The notes beneath the pieces are model-generated. The model did no database searches, was not told the origin of the DNA, and worked only from the letters and a program-made list of their open reading frames with translations. Below are positions 1 to 13,200 of a stretch of 64,000 bases of DNA, one piece after another (positions within the stretch are counted from its first letter, which is position 1; the number at the start of each line of letters is the position of its first letter). Location: contig CAUEEP010000730.1 in NCBI GenBank assembly GCA_958450365.1, positions 2,541,001-2,605,000 of the forward strand, written 5' to 3'. The translations under genes were made by a program, and so were the position numbers. The stretch comes from Mesorhabditis belari. Lineage: Eukaryota; Nematoda; Chromadorea; Rhabditida; Rhabditidae.

Positions 1-239
1 ACTTTCTCGTTCCAAATCCTCTCATTTTTTAACTGAGAAAAGATCTTTTCCACTTAGAATAGATAATAATGTTATAAGTTTAGTCTCAAAACATGAATCT
101 ATTCGTGATTTGGGCTTTTACATTTCTTCCCCGTTAAATTTTTCCATTCACATTGAGAAGATTTGTGCTAAAACGGTTTTTGTGCAAATCACATTTTGAG
201 GGCAACCACCATACCTAATGTCCTAATGTAGGGATTTAC

Positions 240-714
240 GGGAAATGCTTTATAACCTATGTTCGACCTATATTGGAGTATGCCTCTATTATTTGCCCCC
301 CCCTCAGTCTAAATCACATTAAAAAGGTTGAGAAAGTTCAAGAACACTTCACCCATGTTGCTTTATTTAAAATTGATTTTCTTAAATATTCACAATTAGG
401 TTATAAAGAAAGGTCAAAACTCTTTAACCTACAATCCCTTCAACAACGCCGCTATATCTTAGATTTAGTAGATTGCTTTAGGATTGTAAAAGGTTTGCAT
501 CCTAATCCTCTTTTTCATAATATTCTCCCTCTAAATTCAAGGTGATTTACATCCAGGTGTAGATCTTTTCTTTTGCAGCAGTGCCCTTTATCTTCAGAAA
601 TTGATAAAAAAATTTCTTTACAAATCGAGTAATTAAAAGCTGGAATTCTTTACCAAATCGTTTAAGAGAAATCACTTCTTTATCTAAATTTAAATTCACT
701 ATTGAGTCATTGTA
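240..714 (+). mobile_element. Non-LTR retrotransposon (LINE) reverse transcriptase C-terminal relic
   Basis: The frame through 252-545 reads FITYVRPILEYASIICPP, then IKKVEKVQEHFT and LQQRRYILDLVDCFRIVKGL. This is the usual end of the reverse transcriptase domain of non-LTR elements (RPILEY followed by IEKVQ..FT). After a stop near 543 the homology resumes in another frame at about 618-714 (SWNSLPNRLREITSLSKF), so the copy is frameshifted and dead. The upstream part of the element lies outside the window or is lost. The family assignment rests on motif recognition; the clade (RTE, CR1 or other) cannot be told. Confidence 0.75.
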
Positions 715-1053
715 TCATTGATTTTTCTACTGTCTTAAATGTTTTGTGTTTTATCAGTTACCTGTAAAATTATGATTGTGCTCGTGTATTATTTTTACTT
801 ATACTTTATGTTTAAATAAAATATCACATAAAAGTCCTCTCCTATTTAAGAACTGCATCCATTCAATATACCTTTCTTTTCTTCTCTTTCAAGGGGTTTT
901 GGGTTGACAACTCTTTGGATAGTCTACCGTATCTTAAAGGTAAAAGAGTTCAAAATCGTTTACGGAGCCCTCTCAATCAAATCCATTTATTCCCATTGCT
1001 GATAATTCTATTATTTTTTGCCTTGGAAGCAATAACTAGGGAATTCGATAAAG
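715..1053. other. AT-rich gap before LUC7L3
   Basis: I see no coding exon here. The segment is AT-rich, has AATAAA-like runs near 815, and leads into the LUC7L3 start codon at 1054. It presumably holds the 5' UTR and promoter; no specific element is recognisable. Confidence 0.4.
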
Positions 1054-3293
1054 ATGACTGACTATATGGCACAAATGCTGGACGAATTGATGGGCCCATC
1101 AAGAAATGCTGTCGCCGGTGAATCAAAGATGACCTATGATCACAGAGATGTAAGCAGAGTTTATTTTCAATCTTAAAAAAAATTCTTTTTAGGTTTGCAA
1201 GCACTTTCTTGCTGGCTTTTGTCCAAATGAGCTCTTTCGAAATACAAAAGCCGATCTGGGAACTTGCTCTTTGGTTTGTGCAAAAAAACAATAACTTTTT
1301 ACATTTCAACAATTTAAAACGAAAAACCTTTTTCAGCGACACGATGAACGATTGAAGCTTGAATACCAGAACAGTTCTCGTTTTGGTAAAATGGGATACG
1401 AGGAAAATTTCATTGAGAGGTGGTTAACAAAGAAATTTTTTCTTGATCGATTCATTTTAGGATACGCTCGCTTGATCGAGAAGTGAAACGACGGATTGAG
1501 AAGAATATGCAGCGCTTGGAAAGTAAAGTCATTATATATTTCTTGAAATTCTTGGTAAAATTGAAATATTTGAAATTTAGGTGACCTCAAAAATTACGAT
1601 GGTGAAGCAAGCACAAAACAGGTGAGAACAAAAAGTGGATCTTCTAATTTTCTTTCTAATTTAGGCCGACGACGAAAAAGTCACCGAGTTAATGGAACAA
1701 ATTGAAGAGACTTTGGCTGTTTGTGAAAATTTGAGAAAAAAGGCTATGATAAATTTAGGAAGCCCAGCGACTTTGCGAGTCGGGAAATGTCACCGCTGGT
1801 GAGGCACTTATTCGACAATCTGAAGCTCTTGAGGTATGGGACTCTTTGAAAATCTATAAACGAAAAAAATCTAATTAAATAGATTGAAATTTTCAGCAAC
1901 AACGCAAAGTCATGCTGATCGACAAGCAAGAGCAACAACGAAGAATTGAGGCCACTGCACAAGAGTTGAACAAGCCGATGCATGTGTGTCAGGTGGGGCT
2001 TTTCAAGTAATTTTCTTTAAAACATCATTCAATTAAGTCCGAACACTTTCTCAAGCAAACATTCGTTTCTTCGTATTAAAAATATTTTTTTGCAAAGTCT
2101 GAGTGATTAGAAAGAGGTACGCCAAATTGAAAATCGTTATGCAGTGAAAATTTTTTGCGAAATTGATCACTTTAATAGGTGTGCGGATGTTTTATGTTAA
2201 TAAATGATGCACAAGCACGAATCGATGATCATTTGATGGGCAAAATGCATATCACCTATCAACGAATTCGGACAACAATCGAGGATTGGGATAAAAAGAA
2301 GGTTAGCGATTTGGCTATTGAAAGGGAGTATGCGAAGTTTGTAGAAAGTTTTGTAGAAAAAACGTGACATATTATACAGGGTGTTCAAAAAACTTCCCCA
2401 TTTCAACTCAAATTTCTGAGAAAGTTTAAGTGCCTCAAGTGGGTTTTGGTGTCAAAGCTTTTTTTTTTGGCGTCACAATTTTTAAATTTTTTTGGAGATT
2501 TTCCTGATTCCATGACCCCAGTACACGAAAAACTCATCAAAAAAAGCAACAATAGAGTGAAAGATTAGTTGTAGGCATTGAAGAGGCTCATGGTAAAAAA
2601 AATAATTACGGAAAAAATCTAAAGTTCTTGAAAAAAATGGACTTTAAATGGACAGCAAAACAAAACTGAAATTTGATGTTGTGATGGTGATGAATTTTTC
2701 ATGGTCATGTAATCAGGAAAATCTCTAAAAAAAGTCAAAAAATTGTGACCCCAAAAAAAAGCTTTGACACCAACACCTTGAGTCACTTAAACTTTTCAGA
2801 AATTTGAATTGAAATGAGGAACTTTTTTGAAAACTCTGTATCTACACAGTTTGCCTAATAATAAAAAAGTATGCACAGTCCAAGTTTACATGTAAATTCA
2901 GGAGGAAGAACGAAAGAAACAGCACGAAGAACGAGAAAAAAGACATCAGGAGAAAAAAGCAAAAGAAAAAGAAGAACGAAGAGAAAAAGACAAAGACAAA
3001 GAGGAACGAAGAGAAAAAGACAAAGATCGGAAGAAGCGATCACGGTCCCGATCTCGTGATAGGAAAAGAAGCCATTCGCGGGACAGGTTTGTGCTCACAA
3101 AGTATAGATACATGGAAAATCCATTTAAAAAAAGTACATATAGGTATGAATATAATAGCTATTAAAATAATCAGTACTCTACTAGTGATCAGCTTAAGAA
3201 AGGTTCAGGCGAGATTCCCGTGATCATCATCGTTCAAGTCATCATCGTCATTCGGATCGGTCTGAGCGAAAGCACAGCCGAAAACACGATTAA
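1054..3293 (+). CDS. LUC7L3: LUC7-like 3 (LUC7L3/CROP) U1 snRNP-associated splicing factor
   Basis: Spliced CDS of 326 aa. Exons: 1054-1149, 1193-1273, 1337-1419, 1461-1522, 1581-1621, 1665-1718, 1759-1833, 1897-1992, 2179-2301, 2902-3086, 3209-3293; all phases agree. The N-terminus (MLDELMGPSRN) and first zinc finger (VCKHFLAGFCP ... LGTCSLRH) match the LUC7 family. The second finger is VCGCFMLINDAQARIDDHLM...H. A central coiled coil of E/Q/R-rich residues separates them. The last two exons encode a charged RS/RE tail (KKRSRSRSRDRKRSHSRD). LUC7 proteins bind U1 snRNP and influence 5' splice-site choice in the nucleus. The tail and the DAQARIDDHLMGK finger place it nearer LUC7L3 than LUC7L1/2. 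Length is shorter than the human protein, mostly in the RS tail. The gene is convergent with tat-1. Confidence 0.93.
2378..2842. mobile_element. Full-length foldback (MITE-like) element in LUC7L3 intron 9
   Basis: The left arm (about 2378-2560) and right arm (about 2670-2842) are inverted copies. GTGTTCAAAAAACTTCCCCA and the stretch through TTTGGTGTCAAAGC are mirrored by GCTTTGACACCAACACC through TTTTTTGAAAACTCTG. Inner parts such as GATTTTCCTGATTCCATGACC also pair. The arms exceed 100 bp and there is no ORF. It sits between the zinc-finger exon and the RS exons and lengthens an otherwise tiny intron. Confidence 0.8.
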
Positions 3294-4257
3294 TTTATTC
3301 GTCTGATAGATTCACTTTTTTTGATTAGCTCATTTTTTTCCAATTGCCCACCATCTTCATAAATCTCCATTGTAAACCGGTATACCTTTTTCTCTGTTCT
3401 CTTTATTGTTAGTGAATTTAATTCTTTCATGTTGAGATTTCCCTATCGTTCAGCATACTTTTGTAAAAAGCGTTGTGCTATTGCTGTACTGTACTGTAAT
3501 TTATTTTGTAAAAAATCTTAGTTGTCATCGATTCATGTTGTTATTTTTTTCAAATTAATTCATTGCCGGTTTGAAAGAATAAAAACGGAAATACTTGATA
3601 GAAAATCTCAGAAAAAATGTGAAAAGAGGAATTAGCACAAAAAATATTTCATTTGACGACAAGGAGCAGAAAAATTTCACAGGATTTTTAAATCACTAAA
3701 GAGTACACGTAAACAAAATACATTTTGGGAAATTTTTGGATCCAGTTTTGACAGTTAGTGCAACAAAAAGAGTTGAGCAAAAAGCATTAAGACAACAGGC
3801 CATAAGTGAGGAGAAAAATATAGATCTGGGTTGCTTAAGTATCTATTTCTATTCAATTATCACATAAAAAACCTAAAAAACTCTTCCTTTTTTTAAACCG
3901 TTCATAACAAGAAGCTCTCTGTCTGCATACATAGAACATAGAAATGAATTACTCCGACCAAACATGGCAAAATTTGACCTACATTTTTTCAAAAACACCC
4001 ACTTTCTGGCGTACTTAATGTTGATGTTGTGAAAATGAGAAACTGTGCCAGAGAAAAAGCGTTTGCAAAAGCACAGAGTACAAGCGAATTTTGACGGATT
4101 TAGGTTCACTTTTTTTGGTTAACTTTTTTTCAAATCAATGAGAGGTAAATGATTAAAGAATAGAAGTGGGAAATATAAACAAAAAAAAATAATGATAATA
4201 ATTTGGGAAATGCAAAGTAAAATAATCTATCTAGAGTATAATGGGATACACGTTTCG
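3294..4257. other. Convergent 3' region between LUC7L3 and tat-1
   Basis: Holds both 3' UTRs. A polyadenylation signal AATAAA for the plus-strand gene lies at 3578-3583. A 78-codon minus-strand frame at 3873-4109 has two CxxC-like cysteines and some histidines but no splice context and no recognisable zinc-finger spacing; I do not call it a gene. Confidence 0.5.
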
Positions 4258-7200
4258 TTATCTGCCTGAAGGTTTGCCCCGTGTTGAGTCGATGTTTCTG
4301 ATGAGATCCGTTTGTTGAACTGGACCCTCTTCCTCTTGTGAAAAGGCGTAACCATCTAAAATTTTTGAAATAAACTCTTTTGAAAATTGAGCATTTAATA
4401 GTGAAACGATGAACACGTCAAAAGTTTTATGAGTAGTTTTATGAGTTCGACGGGCATTTTAACAGTTAGGAGAGTTTAAAATGGTTAAAGCCAAATTAAC
4501 ACTAGAAAAGTATGGCTAAAGTTGAGAGCGTGCAAGGGTAAAAAAGTGAAATTTTTGCTTAGGCATATAGTGAGAAATAGACTGGGTTCTTCTTGAGTAA
4601 AAGTGTTATTGAAAAAGTCTATAGAAAAGCTATCGTAGTCTTTTTTTAAAAAATAACCCAGCTTTATCTAGATGTGCTTTAAAATTCTTTTTGAATAGCT
4701 TAAAGAATAACACTTTTTAATCAAGAGAAAACACAATTTAGTGAGAAGAATCACTGCTAAGAAAACTAAGAAAACTCACAACGCGTTTGCTCTTTTAGAG
4801 CTATTGATTGCGTACTATGACAGGTCACTAAAGTTACTTTTCTCTTTAGAAATGCGATTTGTTTAAAAAAAAAGAAAACGAACGTCTAGTTTGTTCTTGA
4901 AGAGCCATAGATGATTCAGAGTGTCGACTCAAACGATCTCTCATTCTATGACGAGACACCATCGATGCATGACTGGAAAGACGAATACTAAAGGGGTTTT
5001 CTCATTACCCAATTGCTCGAATGTTTTGCTGCAATTCGTATTTTGTTTGTTTGCTTTTGTTTTAGTTTTTGGTGGCAGTCCTTGACTTTCTCTAAATAAT
5101 CACAAGCATGCACTTGCAAACACAAACAACAGTCAGAATTCAATCAAATTTTCATCATGTTTTTCTAAAATGAAAATTTAAAAAAAAACAGACCCATTAA
5201 TGCAGAAGAGTAGATGAAAATGCTGAAAGGAAAATAAGGGGGAAGAATGGAGAAAACGAGTAGGGATCATGAAATCGATTACAGAATAGGTTATCAAGCA
5301 CACAGTTGAGAGCCATCTAAAAGCATTACATATTCATTTTCAATCAGACAACAATATCCCATTTACGTGAATGTCTTAAATATTGAAAATACCTTGAGAG
5401 ATTTCTGATGAAATCATCGAATGTTGATTTGAGTGACGAAGGGATTCTCGTCGCGTGTGTCGAGATTCGGATTTTCGTAATAATTTTGTGTTTGCCCATT
5501 CATTCTTAATAAAGGTATCGCTTTATGTTCATCTTCTCGACTTCTTCGAGTGACAGTGGAAGTGTTTGGGGTAAACGCTTGTGAGCGAATCGTCGCTGGG
5601 ATGTTATCGATTGATCCGTAGTCGGCTGCCAAATTGTCGAACCCTCCAATGGCACCGGTTTGTTGCTTTGTGTTTATTATTTTCTGATTTCTATCCGACA
5701 ATATCTCATTTTGAGGTGTTTCCCTGATCTCATTTTGCATTTGTTCCAATGTTGGATGCACTGCTTTGTGTGATTGTGAATTCGCCTCCCTAAATGTTTT
5801 TTTTCGATGACCCTCTTTATTAACCATATATCCAAAAGCAAAAAAAAGCTTCTAGTGATGCCTAACTATATACAATTATTGTTTAAACTACGTATTGATA
5901 CAATGAACATATGCGTGCAGCATTGAACAATGTGCTAATTGTGAAAGACATTGGACAACCTATTCGATTTGGACAAAGACAAAGACAAAGAATTTATTGA
6001 TAAAAGAATGAAAAAGATTAACTAAAACTAGTTTTTAAAAGCTGTGTGAATAGAAGAATATTGTAGAAGAAAACGAGACAAGTATTTCGGAGACAAGGAC
6101 CGCCACCGGAGACAAGGACCGCAAAAAAAAAGTGCGAGTTCCAATAAGACATTTCTTTTTCTAATTCATTTATCAAAAGAAAAAAAACAGAATCTAGAGC
6201 TTATACAATACCTTATTTATTGTATAAGCAATACTATAATATGTGCTAAATAAAATGAAGCTAACATGCTGAATTTTGTAGAGAATTCAAACCTCGTAAG
6301 TCGTTCAAACCCGTGTCGCTTTTGCATGAGCACCGCCTGTTCTCTGGGAGTAGGATACACGCTTACCATAACACTAAATGTGATTTAAAAGATTGAATAT
6401 AAAAGATTCTATTCTTTACCTTTTAATGATCAAATCAGCTAGAAGAGTAGTTGTTGGGATGAAGATTAACATGAGCCAAAAAGACGGTGAAGAGCACATA
6501 ATGTAAAACATTCCTGCCATGTCGGCACCCAATTTTAAGGTCGGGAAAAACTGAAATTTTGTTTTCAAAATCGAAATTCAATCGAATTTCAAACCAAGCT
6601 ATAAATCCAAATGAGTAAAAACCATGAAACGATTGAAATGAGACAAAAAGCACCACAAATGTAAGTCCAAGAGTCGGTTTCGAGGATCGCTTTCAAGCAT
6701 ACTGTCACCACAACGAACTGAAATCATTTTTTTTCTCTTTAAAATTCTTTTGACTTACTGTATATGTACAATTGCCCAGCATTAGCCACCCTCCCGTCCT
6801 TCCATTACTCCAGGCAACCTAAAATGAAAGTAAAAATGAAACGAGAACTTCTCACTCACTCCTGTATCCAAAAAGAAATAGGTGAGAAAATAGAGAACGA
6901 GTGAATGATAGATGGCTAGACCAATCCAACCGGCAAATTTCTGAAAAAATCAACTATTTTATGTAGATTTTTGTTAACAAACATCCATAGTGAAGGCCCT
7001 CTTTTGAAAGGAGTAGTAAAGAGCGGGAAATCTCAGCATTTGATCATCATTGATTGGACGATCAAAAAGACCTAAAGAACAAACTTTATGCAGGGTGCTT
7101 AATATTTATGGCCACTTTTAAGCTCTCAGAATTGATTTATGAAAAAAAAGTCCTCAAGAAAGCACTGCAAAGGAGTTGTAACAGCTTATTTTTACAGTTT

Positions 7201-10200
7201 ACTAAATTTGATATTCTAAAAGTTGATTCATTGGAATGATTCATTCAAAAAGTCCTCAACAAAGCACTGTAAAGGAGTTCAAACAGCTTATTTTTACAGT
7301 TTACTAAATTTGACATTCCAAAAGTTGATTCATTGGAACTTGATCACAAAATTTCACCAAAAGAATTCAAATCCCAGTTTTTCTTGTTTAACGATGAGAA
7401 AGTCTTCATTATTTAACAGTTTTAGAATCTACGAGATATTAAAAATGTTAGATCACATTGAAGATTAAACACTCTGTATTAGTTTTATTGAATAAAGCTA
7501 ACCAATAATCAATGGAGGCCATGCAGTGAAGATCACATTGAACATCCCAATAGTCCAACGTTCAAAGATCGTTTGACCTGACCAAGCCGAGAAGAAGGCA
7601 AACCTATTAGACTCATTTTTCTTGTTATCATCAAAAAATTACCATAATTCGATAATATATAAGCAAATGTTTTTGTAGAATGAATAGAGGATCACTTTCA
7701 CTGATCGATCATAATCCCAAGAGCCGTGAACAAGAAGCAATCTTCGTAAGAAATGGAATTGAGCAATCTGAATGGTCATCTTAAAGATTTCGAAGCTTTC
7801 ACTTACTGCATAATCACTGGCACTTGCTGCTTGTAGACCTTCTTCGCCGGAAATCCCAATGCCAACATTTGCGGCCTGAAAATTGTTTTGTAGTGAAGAT
7901 ATTTCTTGAATAAAAACGAGAACCCATGTGTACTAGACATGGGGAAATTCCAACCCGAACCTAATTCCATCTTCATTTTCTCAGCCGTCTCTTGACCGAT
8001 TGCTCTGTTTGTCTACAAGCAGAGAATACCAATTTCTATTTGTAAACAAAATTTTAGAAAAATCGGTCAAGAGACGGCTGAGAAAGCGAAGGTCGAATTA
8101 GGGAGGGGTTGGAATTTCTCAATGTTTAATGTTCACCTGTATCATTGCCACATCATTTGCCCCATCTCCAATCGCTAAAACCACGTGATCGCCAAGTTTT
8201 CGAACTAGATCCACTACCTGAATGGATATTTTTACTTTTTCATCACCTTTCTTTACAACCTCAGCTTTCTGCATGGGACTCATTCTGCAGCAAACCACTG
8301 ATCGACACAGTAAAGCCAATTGACCGAAATATTCTCGAGCTTCTCCGGTTAATGCGTGAACAAGCGATTTACCATCGATCACCATTGCGAATTCTCTATA
8401 AAGTTTTTTTTAAAAGTAAAGAAATGAAAACTATAAACCGTTGCTGTTGTTCAAGTTCTTTTGCTCTATCAACAAATTGAACAAGTTTATGATAAGTGTC
8501 ATCATAAGTTGCCTTGTCGACAATGAGTAGCTCGGTGTTGTTATTGCAGAGAGCACAAGAATGAGCTAAAATTTCTTGAGTTTGAGTTTCTTTTTGAATT
8601 TTATGGATTTACGAAGAGATCTACATGTAAACTTGGAAATTATTTGTAATTTTAGATACCTTACCAATATTGATAGCTGTTTCTCTTACAAATATTGATA
8701 GTTGTTTCTCTTACCAATATTGATACCGTAAATACTGTAATAGTACCCCACCCCCTCGTACAGCCGCGTAGTCGCAAAATTTTTTTATATTTAATTTTTT
8801 TCAAAGCGCCCGTACTTTCAAAAAATGCGTCTTTGGTATCAAAAAATAGCTGAAATTCAGGGCTATTTTTTGATACCTAAGCGCGCATTGTAGCATAAAC
8901 CAGTGTCAAGAAAAACTCGTTCAAAGCTAGACTACGCAGCACTCCGCACCGTCATTATGGGGGTGGGGTACTATTACAGTATTTAAGGTAGCTTTTTCTC
9001 TTACCAATATTGATAGCTGTTTCTCGTTTGTCTCCTGTGAGCATCCAAACGTGAATATCCGCTGCCATTAAAGCTTGAATTGTCTCCGGTACATACTAAA
9101 AAGATTTTATTGTTTATATCCTACTTTTTCTTGTTTTTTTATATTATTTTTTATATATTTTCTACTTCTTGGAGTTTATCTTCAATTGCTGTTGCTCCAA
9201 TCAATCTCATTTCTTTTTCAATCTCTTCAGCCACATCTTCCATTGCTTTTTTTTCTTCCCTCAATCAGCACACCAGCTTTCTTGAATTTCGGTGACCATT
9301 GTGAGTAAACACTCTAAAGCTTTCTTTCTTTAGTCTTTTAATAATCTTTTTTTCCAATTATAACCTCATCAATTTCTTTTGATGCAAAACAAAGTGTTCG
9401 ATATCCAAACGATGCATATTGTTCAAGAGCTTCTTTCACAAAATCAAGACTTTTTCGCGATCCTGCGGAAACGCGTTCGAAAATTGCTGTGTCCTGAAAA
9501 TATTCTAGAATTTATCTAAAGCCAAAGCACTTACAGCTCCTTTACAATATAATTTGATCTTCTTATTTTCGTCGCGAACGATGACACTCATTCTCTTTCG
9601 ATCAGATGTGAACTCGATCACATCAAGAACTTCAAAAGAAACATCACGATCAAACTAAAATTTTGATTTTAAAATGGTGTTGATGTTTAATGCTTAATCA
9701 TGAAACTGTTTTTTTAATTACCTACCAGATTGATCACAACTTTTTTGTGGCTGACGTGTGTGGAAGACAACATTTTGAGAGGCGGCTCCTCGAACAAGTG
9801 CTCCTTCATCGGGAGATGAGGATTGATAGAGAATCTGAAGTTAGTTGCGTCAGTAAAATTGGATATTGGATCAATGCATATGAATTTGATATTGGATATT
9901 GGATATTAGATCAATGCATCGTCAGTGATATTGGATCAATGCATATGAAATGGTTAATTTATATAAATTTCTCCACAGCTATTTAATTTCTGTTTGCTGG
10001 AATGAAAAGTTATAATCTTAAATCTTAAACTAATAACAGCGGGGCAATTTTTTGATTTGAAATGCTAGAGAAACTTTTCGATCATTGGAGTCAACCCAAC
10101 TTTGCTTACCTTAATTTTTTTGATTGGTTCTACTAGCTCGATATTTTTTTAATCAACATGGTTCTATTCAAAGATTTCCATGAATTTTTATCAATATGTT

Positions 10201-13200
10201 TTTCTGAGTTTTGAAGCGATAAAACAATGAATAGCAATAGATTTCTTAATGAATAATTAGCTTTTTATTGAAAGCTCTTCTGAAAATCATGATTTCTTGA
10301 AATATTTTGTTCTACAGCTGAAATCTTTCGTCAAAAAGCTGATAACTTTGCACAACTTTTCACTAGCAACAAATCATAAAAGAACTTTTTAAAATCTAGT
10401 GATTGGTTGGGAAAATCAGAAATCAGAAAATCGATAGCCATTTCATGACAATGATGATGATTACCTCATCATCTTTCTTCTCAGGGACAACCGTATGACA
10501 TACAGCCATCATTGTCAATAGTTCGCGGATATCTTTCCCTTCAGCAGTTTCCTGAATGATTTATCTAATCTTTGATTCATTTACACCACAAACTTTTCGA
10601 GCATCTTCAATTAAATGCTCATCGTGGAATTCTTCGCCCGTACTCTCGCCATACATTTTGCTTCCAACTGTGCATCTGAAAAAACATTCTATTTGTTTTC
10701 TCAAAAGTTCTCAACCTTTTGAACTTCATTACATTTCGTGTCAGAGTGCCAGTTTTGTCGGACATCACAAATTTTACCTGAAGAATGTTATAAGATAGTT
10801 TTTCTTTTTTCAAACTCACCAATCCCAATTCTTCATTCAAATTGCTAGTGCGGGCAATTGCTCGCGAATCAGTTCTTTCATCGTACATTTGAATATCCCA
10901 ATTAATGAAATAAGCCTAGAATTTGATTTGTAAAAAGCCCATAAATACTCTAATAGAGCGCCACCTCTTCGTACAGTCGCGTACATTTCTTTTCTCTGTC
11001 TCTAGATTTTTCCCAACTACACTTTTGACATCAAAAAATACTAGATTACAAGAGCTATCATTTGACAAAAAAGCGCACACTGTAGCTTAAAGCAGCGCGG
11101 AGAACAGGACGCGTTCAAAGTTAGACTACGCGACTGTACGCACGTTTATTAGAGTCTTTAGGGTAAGCTTTTTAGTTTACCTGAAAGAATCGCACCATCT
11201 CGAGTGTGACTTGAAGAGAGATTGGAATGAGATTATTGTAGAGAATGAAAAAAGTGATTGCGTTCATTCCAAAAGGAAACCATGACAGAATTGCTGGACT
11301 GCTGTTCAATTTGTTTAAATACCATGCTTGATCCCAGTTATTTGCGTTCCAAATCTGAAAACAATTTCATTTGATTTTCTCCTTTTTTAAATAGAACCTC
11401 TTGTCCAGCAGCTGAGAGAAGAGCTAATGTAACGAGGACTCCAAAGAGAACAATGATTCGTCGATTTGTCATTCGATCAATTGTTCCACTTAAAACGATA
11501 AACTTTGTGATTTACAGAAATTTAAAAGTTTTACCTCTTCAAGGGAGCTCTTTTGCTGTTCATTAGAAGTTTTGAATCGTGTCCAGTATAGATGACGGCT
11601 CCATAAATCCATCCAGTGTTCTTTAGACGAGCACCACGAAGCAGAAGTTGTTCCATGCCTAGTTATATCCAATTGCTTTAGCTTTTCATTGTTCTATTAC
11701 CGAAATGTTTAATCTGTTCCTGATAGATGAGATTTCCCGAAAACTCGTTAACATTTCTAGACGGGAGCTCACATTCGATCTCAGCCCCACTCAGCTTTTG
11801 CACCTCGTTTGACGAGGTCATCTCGGCTGTGATTGGTAGAGCCTAATAAAGTGTTTTTTATGAAAGCTGATCAAAACAAAATAATGTGTTTGCGATTAAG
11901 TTTATTTGTGTTTCTTATTTTCATTGCCTGTAGAAAAAAAAATTAGCTATCTACTGGATTTTTGAAGCCGTTTAGAGCAAATCTGGGATGATCAAATGCC
12001 AAAAAAAAAAAACGAAAAATGGCTTAAAAATAGATTAACTGAGCTTTTCTCGACACCAATTCTGTTTTAAGTGATCGCAAAGTATGCAAAATGTCGAATT
12101 GAATGCAAAATTTTATTCTGCATTCAATAAGAATAAGAAACACATAGAAATTTAACCGCAGAGGGGCTATTTTTGCCTGTTTTGACCAGCTTCCTTTTTT
12201 TATTTTTATATATTTAATTTATTTCATTATTTTTAAAAAACCTGTTTGATTTTGAGATTCGTTTCCCCGTCAAGATTACTCGTTTCGATGTAGGCCATTC
12301 CCTGTGTCTCACTCGATGTTAGTAAAAGGAGATCGGCGGGAAATAATTGATCGCAGTTTACCCTCAGAATTTCTCCAACACGAACCTGCAAAAACATTCA
12401 TTTACTACCTTCTACTTTTCCCTACCTCTTTCCATTTGATTTGCTCAAATTGTCCACCCTTTAATGCACAAGTTGGAAAATTGTTGACCTTAGTGTCTGA
12501 AGCTCGACGTTTCTGAAAATTGAAAATGAATTAAATGAATTAATTAAACCTAAATACTCTAATAGAACGCCATTTCCTCGTACATTCGCGTAGTCTAATT
12601 CCTTTTTAGAAAATCATTCTCTTCTCTGTCTCTAGATTTTTCCCAACTACACTTTTGATACCAAAAAATACTAGATTACAAGAGCTATCATTTGACACCC
12701 AAGCGCACACTGTAGCTTAAAGCAGCGCGGAGAACAGGACGCGTTCAAAGTTAGACTACGCGACTGTACACCCGTCATTATGGCGCTGTATTACGGTATA
12801 TCATTTTTTCGCTCCTGTAAACACTCACAATATCTTCAAAAATTTCTTTAAGAGCTGAGATCGACAAAATGATGACAAATGGCACAAGAGTTGTGTAGCG
12901 ACCGGTCGGTGAAATTCCATGAATTTGCTAAGATATTTGCATAAAATTTTATTTTATACTTTAACAAACCTGAAGCAGAACAATGCAAAGAAAGAAAATG
13001 TTTGAGTAGCGACGAAATTGCTCATAGAGAAATCGCGGGAAAAATGAGAGAATGCTGTACTTGCATGTGCTGAAAACATGTAGATGTAGAAAATATTGGA
13101 ACAAGATTTTGAGGCAATACTTTTGTACATTAAAATTAAGTAAATCAAGCAATACACATTGCGCATTATGTTTAAAAGCAGTAAAGTTTACGTTTAAAAA

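Noticed and set aside
3873..4109. 78-codon minus-strand frame with cysteines and histidines
   Set aside because: Spacing does not fit a C2H2 or other zinc finger and it lies in the convergent 3' region of two genes.
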